From Yoonia sp. BS5-3 (lineage in GTDB: Bacteria > Pseudomonadota > Alphaproteobacteria > Rhodobacterales > Rhodobacteraceae): a DNA stretch of 64,000 bases. The position numbers and the translations under genes were made by a program. The notes below the pieces were generated by a model. The model had not been told where the DNA came from and ran no database searches. It saw only the letters and a program-made list of their open reading frames with translations. How positions within the stretch are numbered: the first letter of the stretch is position 1; the number at the start of each line of letters is the position of its first letter. The stretch covers positions 3,312,001 through 3,376,000 of the forward strand of contig NZ_CP150951.2 in the NCBI RefSeq assembly GCF_038069655.2, read 5' to 3'. This document shows positions 58,774 through 64,000 of this stretch, piece after piece.

Positions 58774-60249
58774 TTAGTTCACGATGATCTCAGGCCCCAT
58801 GAAATAGGTCGGTAAGAACGTCGAGATCGCCGGGATATAAGTGATCATAATCAAGAAGATGAACAGCACAGCCAAGAACGGCAGTGCAGCCCGGACAACC
58901 GCCATCATGGGCATCTGTGCGACACCTGATGTAACGAACAGATTCAACCCAACTGGCGGCGTAATCATCCCAATTTCCATATTCACGACCATGATAATCC
59001 CGAGGTGAATGGGGTCGATACCCAGCTCAATCGCGATCGGGAACACCAGTGGTGCAACGATCACGATCAGCCCTGATGGCTCCATGAACTGGCCACCGAT
59101 CAGCAAGATCACGTTGACGATAATCAAGAAGGTCACCGGCCCCAGGCCCGCGTCCAGCATCGCGCCCGCGATATGCTGCGGGATTTGCTCATCCGTCAGC
59201 ACGTGCTTCAACAAAAGCGCATTGGCAATAATGAACATCAGCGTGATGGTCAATTTGCCGCCTTCGAACAGCGTTTCACGGGTATCTTTGTGAAAGAATG
59301 CCGTGATCAATGCCCATGGTTTCTGCAGCAGGCTTGCTTTTTGCGGCACTGCCGCCGCTGACAGGCTGACGGCCTCACCCTGGAACACACTGCCTTCACT
59401 GTCGCGCGCAGCCAGTGGCCCCATGTCACGGTAAACAAAGGTCGCGACGACAAAGGCGTAGACAGCGGCAACGGCGGCGGCCTCGGTTGGTGTAAACGCG
59501 CCCTTTTTCCAGAAAAGCGAAAAGCCATCGGCAAATGACACCCAAGGGTGACCATAGATACCGCCCATGATGATCAGGATCAGCAAAAGCCCCCAGACCG
59601 CATCGCGGAAGCTGGCGAAGACTTCGCCCCAGCCCTGCCATTGTCCTTTTGGCATATTCTTGATCCGGGCGATCACATAGATCGTCACCATTAGCAAAAA
59701 GCCCGCCAAAAGTCCTGGGATCACACCAGCAAGGAACATCCGGCCCACAGAGACATCTGTTGCAGACGCATAGACGACCATCACAATTGATGGCGGGATC
59801 AAGATGCCCAGCGTGCCTGCGTTACAGATCACACCGGCCGCAAATTCCTTTGTGTATCCAACCTGTCGCATCGCCGCGATCACGATTGTGCCGATGGCGA
59901 CCACTGTTGCGGGCGATGACCCGGACAAGGCCGCGAACATCATACAAGCAAAGACACCAGCGATGGCCAGACCGCCCTGCAAATGGCCCACGCACGCAAT
60001 CGAAAAACGAATGATCCGCTTGGCCACACCGCCGGTCGACATGAACGAGGACGCCAAAACGAAGAACGGGATCGCGAGCAACGTGTAGTGCCCGGCCATC
60101 GCCAGATAGAGCGATTGGGCCACCGCAGCCAGCGACGTATCTGAAAACGCCAACTGAAAGATGATTGAGCTTACCCCAAGCGATACAGCAATCGGAACGC
60201 CCAGCAAAAGCAGGCCAACGATCATGAGAAAAAGAAGAGCAACTTCCAT
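58774..60249 (-). CDS. dctM: TRAP transporter large permease subunit
   Basis: 491 residues from ATG 60249 (MEVALLFLMIVGLLLLGVP); the frame is open to 60297. About 12 membrane helices. FAALSGSSPATVVAIGTI and GTLGILIPPSIVMVVY are the DctM signatures, and MEIGMITPPVGLNLFV is the matching C-terminal repeat. A hydrophilic insert of about 60 residues lies at roughly 275-335, making it longer than Rhodobacter capsulatus DctM (about 440). It starts 4 bases after dctQ and forms the Na+-driven permease. Confidence 0.95.
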   Translation of the reverse strand: MEVALLFLMIVGLLLLGVPIAVSLGVSSIIFQLAFSDTSLAAVAQSLYLAMAGHYTLLAIPFFVLASSFMSTGGVAKRIIRFSIACVGHLQGGLAIAGVFACMMFAALSGSSPATVVAIGTIVIAAMRQVGYTKEFAAGVICNAGTLGILIPPSIVMVVYASATDVSVGRMFLAGVIPGLLAGFLLMVTIYVIARIKNMPKGQWQGWGEVFASFRDAVWGLLLILIIMGGIYGHPWVSFADGFSLFWKKGAFTPTEAAAVAAVYAFVVATFVYRDMGPLAARDSEGSVFQGEAVSLSAAAVPQKASLLQKPWALITAFFHKDTRETLFEGGKLTITLMFIIANALLLKHVLTDEQIPQHIAGAMLDAGLGPVTFLIIVNVILLIGGQFMEPSGLIVIVAPLVFPIAIELGIDPIHLGIIMVVNMEIGMITPPVGLNLFVTSGVAQMPMMAVVRAALPFLAVLFIFLIMITYIPAISTFLPTYFMGPEIIVN

Positions 60250-60253
60250 CAGA

Positions 60254-60940
60254 TCAAGCCTCTTTGCTAAGGGTTTGTGCGGCTTCTTCGACCGCATCTT
60301 CGGCTTCGTGGCTGACGATCAGGCTATCGGCCTCATCCGTCCAAACGCGCCACACCGCTTGGCACACGCGAAAGAGAATGAGCACGGCAGCAATCGGTAG
60401 AATTGTGTAGGGGACCATCCGCGGCATCTTGTCGTAACGCTCGCCGTAATTGATCCAGTCTTCAAGAAAACGCATCCAATCCAGCATCGGGATCTGGTCT
60501 GTTTCAAAGAAGCTGCGGCCCCGCGCCCCAGTATCAAAACCGGTCGGGAACCATTTCCCTGTCGTTGGCGGCAGATCGGCAAACGGCGCCCATTGATCCC
60601 ACGCGCCTTTCAACAGCATCACAGCGTAGAAAATCGTAACAGCGCCAGCAATTAACGCGACAACTTTGCGTGGTTTCGGGGCAAGAAGGTTTGTGATCGC
60701 ATCAACGCCCAAATGCGCAGTCACCTTAAAGCAATACGACACCCCAAAAAGAACAAGCCAGGCAAAAAGGACCAGCACGACCTCGAGGCTCCAGATAATC
60801 GAGCTGTTAAAGCCGTAGCGCAGAACGACATTTGCAAAGGTCAGTAGGGTCATCAGCCCTAGCAACACCGCAATCGCATTTTCTTCGAAACCGTGCACGG
60901 CACGGCCAACCGGCCCCTTGGGCGCGTATTTGCTGCTCAT
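60254..60940 (-). CDS. dctQ: TRAP transporter small permease subunit
   Basis: 228 residues from ATG 60940, preceded by GGGGAGGGGAATA. Four membrane helices are seen. NVVLRYGFNSSIIWSLEVVLVLFAWLVLFG is split by the conserved W-E pair, and KVTAHLGVDAIT follows. A long loop (about residues 120-180) between the third and fourth helices is a feature of DctQ of the Rhodobacter capsulatus C4-dicarboxylate system (about 227 residues). It pairs with DctM. Confidence 0.93.
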   Translation of the reverse strand: MSSKYAPKGPVGRAVHGFEENAIAVLLGLMTLLTFANVVLRYGFNSSIIWSLEVVLVLFAWLVLFGVSYCFKVTAHLGVDAITNLLAPKPRKVVALIAGAVTIFYAVMLLKGAWDQWAPFADLPPTTGKWFPTGFDTGARGRSFFETDQIPMLDWMRFLEDWINYGERYDKMPRMVPYTILPIAAVLILFRVCQAVWRVWTDEADSLIVSHEAEDAVEEAAQTLSKEA

Positions 60941-60971
60941 TATTCCCCTCCCCCGGGACGGCAAGCAAGGA

Positions 60972-60991
60972 CGGCCCGCAAGAACGGGCCG
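60972..60991 (-). other. Intercistronic hairpin between dctP and dctQ
   Basis: CGGCCCG (60972-60978) pairs with CGGGCCG (60985-60991) across a 6-base loop, in the 70-base gap after the dctP stop. With no T run it is more likely an mRNA stabiliser or partial attenuator giving more DctP than permease (inference). Confidence 0.55.
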
Positions 60992-61010
60992 CCATTGTCA
61001 GTTCAGCAAC

Positions 61011-62024
61011 TTAAAGCGAGTCGTTAATCGCCTGCGCCGCGTCGATGTTTTCCTGACCAACATCATCGGCGAACTGATCCCAAACCGGTTTCATGGCTTC
61101 GACCCACACCGCACGTTGTTCGGCTGTCAGCTCGCGGACGATACCGCCTGCATCCAGGATCGCCTGACGGTTTTCCGCGTTCACACGGGTGGATTCACCG
61201 TTCCGCGTCTGGGTAACTTCGTCGAGGATTGTCAGGAATTGATCGCGTACTTCTGGCTCAAGGCTATCCAGCCAATCAACCGACGCAACAACCAGGTAAT
61301 CGATAATGCCGTGATTGGTTTCTGTGATACCGTCCTGAACTTCAAAGAACTTCTGACCGTAGATGTTAGACCAGGTGTTTTCCTGACCATCAACAACACC
61401 TGTTTGCAGCGCACCATACACCTCGGAGAAGGCCATCGGCTGAGGTGAGGCGCCCAGGGCTTCCATTTGCGCAACCAGCACGTCGGACGGCTGTACCCGG
61501 AACTTCAGGCCATCCGCATCAATCGGCGCTTCGAGCGGTACATTCGCACTGATCTGCTTCATCCCGTTATGCCAGAACTGTAGACCCTGCAGCCCGCGGC
61601 GCTGCATCGCGTCTTTCATCGCCTGGCCTGCCTCGGATGCCTGGAATGCATCAACGGCTTCAATGTTCTCAAACATGAATGGCAGATCGAACAAGCGGTA
61701 AGCTTTTGTGATGGATTCAAACAAGGACAGCGAAGGCGCGGCCAGCTGCACGTCACCGCGTAGCATTGCTTCGATCACCTGCTCATCTGTATAGAGTGTC
61801 GAGTTTGGAAACACTTCCATACACATCGCGCCGTTCATCTCGGCGTTCACACGCTCGGCCAGCAATGTTGCCGCGATCCCTTTGGGGTGGCGGTCAGTGT
61901 TGGTCACATGGCTAAACTTTACGACGATCTCACCGTCATCACATCCGGTTACGCCTTCGGCTTGTGCAGATGTTGCCAAAACAGAGATAGCAGCCGCTGC
62001 GGCTGCTGCTTTCAAAAAGGTCAT
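61011..62024 (-). CDS. dctP: TRAP transporter substrate-binding protein, DctP family
   Basis: 337 residues from ATG 62024, with GGGAGG 6 bases upstream; MTFLKAAAAAAAISVLATSAQA is the signal peptide. DctP landmarks: VVKFSHVTNTDRHPKG, LKFRVQPSDVLVAQMEALG with the carboxylate-binding Arg, and PMAFSEVYGALQTGVVDGQEN. It binds C4-dicarboxylates or similar acids in the periplasm for DctQM. The operon with dctBD fits dicarboxylate uptake. Confidence 0.95.
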   Translation of the reverse strand: MTFLKAAAAAAAISVLATSAQAEGVTGCDDGEIVVKFSHVTNTDRHPKGIAATLLAERVNAEMNGAMCMEVFPNSTLYTDEQVIEAMLRGDVQLAAPSLSLFESITKAYRLFDLPFMFENIEAVDAFQASEAGQAMKDAMQRRGLQGLQFWHNGMKQISANVPLEAPIDADGLKFRVQPSDVLVAQMEALGASPQPMAFSEVYGALQTGVVDGQENTWSNIYGQKFFEVQDGITETNHGIIDYLVVASVDWLDSLEPEVRDQFLTILDEVTQTRNGESTRVNAENRQAILDAGGIVRELTAEQRAVWVEAMKPVWDQFADDVGQENIDAAQAINDSL

Positions 62025-62182
62025 GATATCCTCCCAAGGAATTCTTCCCACTCGATATAGAGCGGCGCTTTAACAAAACGCCGGAGCACTACCTGCCGCA
62101 AGAAAATTACGCACTGGATGGATCGGGCCCTCAAAATAGCTGAAAAATATACCTAATTTCTTATGAATGACCTGAAACGCAA

Positions 62183-62240
62183 TCGGCACATGTGCGGAAA
62201 ACCACACACATCATGGCCGCGTCATGCGAAATTCGGCACA
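62183..62240. promoter_or_regulatory. Candidate regulator sites upstream of dctP
   Basis: In the 269-base gap between dctD and dctP, TCGGCACA occurs at 62183-62190 and again at 62233-62240, 50 bases apart. The first copy lies in a near-perfect palindrome CGGCACATGTGCGG (62184-62197). These are candidate DctD sites. I find no good sigma-54 element (TGGC-N9-TGC pattern) for dctP. Confidence 0.35.
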
Positions 62241-62293
62241 GTTGATCGTGACTTACCCGCCCCAATAGGGCGCATTGTCATAGCCGCATGTCG

Positions 62294-63529
62294 TCAGGCA
62301 GAAGGCCTGCGAAAATCCTCGGCACGCAGGCCATGTTTCGCCAGTTTGTCGTAAAAAGTCTTTCGCGGCAGCTGCAATTCACGCGCTACATCTGTCGCCC
62401 GCCCTTGCTGGCGTTGCAACGCCGAGACGATCAATGACCGCTCAATCTGGGCCATTTGCGCGGCGAGCCCAAGCCCTTCACCCGCATCCATATCGCTTAG
62501 CCCCATGGCAAACCGCATCGCGACATTCATTAAGGCCCGGGCGTTGCCAGGCCAATCCTGCGCCATCAATCTGGCCGTCAATTCAGGTGTGACCGGCGGC
62601 GGCGTAAGATTGGCCTGTTCGCTGGCCTGAGCCACATAATGCCGAAACAAAACGGGTATATCTTCGGGCCGTTGACGCAAAGACGGGATGCGGACCGCCA
62701 TCATATCAAGCCGATAGTATAGTTCGGCATGAAAACTGCCCGTGTCCATTGCCGCCTGCATATCGCGGGTTGATGCACCCAGTACACACGGCCCCTGCCC
62801 CGCATCAAGCTGATCAAGCAGCTGAAGCTGGACGGCCGCATCAAGCCCGGTGATCTCATCCAGATACAAGGTGCCGCCCGATGCGGCCTCAAACGCCTCG
62901 GCCAGCCCCGCCCCCGTTAAGGATGACGCCGCCCGTTTAACAAAAGGATGCGCGGCGCGGCGCGACAATAGATGGATGACCTCGGCAACTTTTGATGTTC
63001 CGCATCCTGGCTCACCCGTGATCAGGACCTCAGTGCCTGCCTTTGCCGCAGCGCGCGCCTGATCGCGCAACCCTTCTGCCAAGGCAGAACTGCCAAACAG
63101 CATCCGCGACGCCGCATCCCCGCTGGTAAGCGCAGCCTTCAAACGCCGATTTTCCAAAACGAGCGCCCGGGCTTTCAACGCCCTTTTGATCACAGTGACA
63201 AAGTCTTGCGGCGCGCAAGGCTTTTCAAGAAAATCATAAGCCCCTGCCGACATCGCGCGCACAGCCATCGGGATATCCGCCTCGCCCGTCAGCAGGATCA
63301 CAGGCAGCTCTGCATCCACCTCGCGGACATAGTCCAGCAGATGGAAACCATCCCGGCCGGGCATCCGGATGTCTGAGACGACAACCCCATCAAATGTTGG
63401 GGTCAAAAGGTCTTTCGCCGCAACAAAGGATCCTGCCAAAGCGGGTATCAAATCGGCCAGTTCAAGCGTCTGCCCTAACGCCTCGCGGATGTCCCGATCA
63501 TCATCGACCAACAAAACGGTAGAGGTCAT
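62294..63529 (-). CDS. dctD: DctD-type response regulator with degenerate AAA+ domain
   Basis: A 411-residue protein. The receiver domain (1-120) has Asp53 in VVSDIRMPG, with acidic pocket VDDD and Lys103. The AAA+ domain (about 140-360) is of the sigma-54 activator type, with Walker B GGTLYLDEI and ELYYRLDMMAVRIPSLRQRPEDIP. However, Walker A reads GEPGCGTSK (172-180) with Thr where the Lys is expected, and the GAFTGA loop is missing between about 195 and 215. A Fis-type HTH closes the protein (GRATDVARELQLPRKTFYDKL). It probably regulates dctPQM, but perhaps not by classical sigma-54 activation. Confidence 0.9.
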   Translation of the reverse strand: MTSTVLLVDDDRDIREALGQTLELADLIPALAGSFVAAKDLLTPTFDGVVVSDIRMPGRDGFHLLDYVREVDAELPVILLTGEADIPMAVRAMSAGAYDFLEKPCAPQDFVTVIKRALKARALVLENRRLKAALTSGDAASRMLFGSSALAEGLRDQARAAAKAGTEVLITGEPGCGTSKVAEVIHLLSRRAAHPFVKRAASSLTGAGLAEAFEAASGGTLYLDEITGLDAAVQLQLLDQLDAGQGPCVLGASTRDMQAAMDTGSFHAELYYRLDMMAVRIPSLRQRPEDIPVLFRHYVAQASEQANLTPPPVTPELTARLMAQDWPGNARALMNVAMRFAMGLSDMDAGEGLGLAAQMAQIERSLIVSALQRQQGRATDVARELQLPRKTFYDKLAKHGLRAEDFRRPSA

Positions 63530-64000
63530 GCTGCAGCCTCTTGCTGGATGGAATCAAGTTCAACAGTAAAAACAGCCCCGCCTTCGGGGTGATTGCGTCC
63601 ACGAATAGCGCCGCCAAAACTTTGCACCAAGCCGTAGGACAAGGACAGCCCCAACCCCATGCCTTCGGCGGCCCCAATCGCTTTGGTCGTATAAAATGGA
63701 TCAAATATCTTTTCAGGTTCGGCAATACCAGGGCCGGTGTCCCGTACCGACACCGTCGTGCGCCCAGCTTGGACCGATAGCGCGATGGTCAGGGTCTTGG
63801 GGTGGCTTTCTTCCATCGCATCCATCGCATTTGTGACAAGGTTCAGGATTACCTGCTGCAAGCGGACCTCGCCGCCGCGCACAATGACAGCTGCGTCGGG
63901 GCGTTGCCAGAGCAATTCAACGCCGTCTTGCTGCGCGCGCGGGGCAACAATTTCAAGTACCGCATCGATCACCGCGACCAGTTCAACATTTGTTGGCGGC
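63526..64000 (-). CDS. dctB: DctB-type sensor histidine kinase, C-terminal part
   Basis: The last 158 residues of the kinase; the 5' part lies beyond the window, and the frame is open to its edge. The HATPase_c domain is complete: N box VILNLVTNAMDAM, G1 VRDTGPGI, F box IFDPFYTTK and G2 GMGLGLSLSYGL. The closing FGGAIRGRNHPEGGAVFTVEL is typical of DctB. It would phosphorylate DctD. It overlaps dctD by 4 bases, so the two are coupled. Confidence 0.9.
   Translation of the reverse strand, partial: PPTNVELVAVIDAVLEIVAPRAQQDGVELLWQRPDAAVIVRGGEVRLQQVILNLVTNAMDAMEESHPKTLTIALSVQAGRTTVSVRDTGPGIAEPEKIFDPFYTTKAIGAAEGMGLGLSLSYGLVQSFGGAIRGRNHPEGGAVFTVELDSIQQEAAA

Overview
The window looks like chromosomal DNA of a marine Roseobacter-group alphaproteobacterium (Rhodobacteraceae). 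The grounds are a 5-aminolevulinate synthase (Shemin pathway) downstream of a perfect FNR box, a UvrA gene with a near-consensus alphaproteobacterial SOS box, a DctPQM TRAP transporter with a long-form DctQ, a bactofilin/M23 pair, and many genes with characteristic Rhodobacteraceae lengths and start contexts. The genus cannot be fixed from the sequence alone; a Loktanella/Yoonia/Octadecabacter-like genome is a guess. I see no phage, insertion sequence, CRISPR array or plasmid origin.

Layout. 1-5422 (+): a valine catabolism operon (mmsA end, isobutyryl-CoA dehydrogenase, 3-hydroxyisobutyryl-CoA hydrolase, mmsB). A polysaccharide pyruvyl transferase and a sialyltransferase-like (GT29-type) gene are embedded in it with overlapping start and stop codons. 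5425-14727: a DUF1963 protein, uvrA, a DoxX-like membrane protein with a small partner, a LysM plus solute-binding fusion protein, and dihydrolipoyl dehydrogenase split by a one-base deletion in a G run. 14807-24438 (-): a PAS-GAF-GGDEF diguanylate cyclase, a DUF924 protein, an MFS permease, then the run AsmA/YhdP-like giant - queA - second DUF1963 protein. 24524-30029 (+): peroxiredoxin, DUF455, M23 peptidase, bactofilin, and a large unrecognised protein. 30121-42593: prfB, PBP1A, amidase, aminotransferase (envelope and translation genes), a DsbA-like protein, ispG, rodZ, hemA and a di-heme oxidoreductase.

42722-54660: a small membrane protein, an M20 dipeptidase, a divergent TetR/FAD-monooxygenase pair, a tRNA cluster (Asp, Asp, Val, Val) enclosing a histidine phosphatase, an HU-like protein, lon, tgt, and a DeoR-family regulator followed by an MFS permease. 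54729-64000: sufT- and sufA-type Fe-S genes separated by a glycerophosphodiester phosphodiesterase, a TfoX-N protein, a 2OG-Fe(II) oxygenase, tpiA, and a dctB-dctD-dctP-dctQ-dctM cluster truncated by the window end.

The window is mainly housekeeping DNA. The most unusual points are the glycan genes inside the valine operon, the frameshifted lpd, the DctD-type regulator with a degenerate Walker A motif and no GAFTGA loop, the direct-repeat operator on the DeoR gene start, and the unrecognised 659-residue protein. No single strong candidate for an undescribed multi-gene system stands out; the glycan pair in the mms operon is the best lead.
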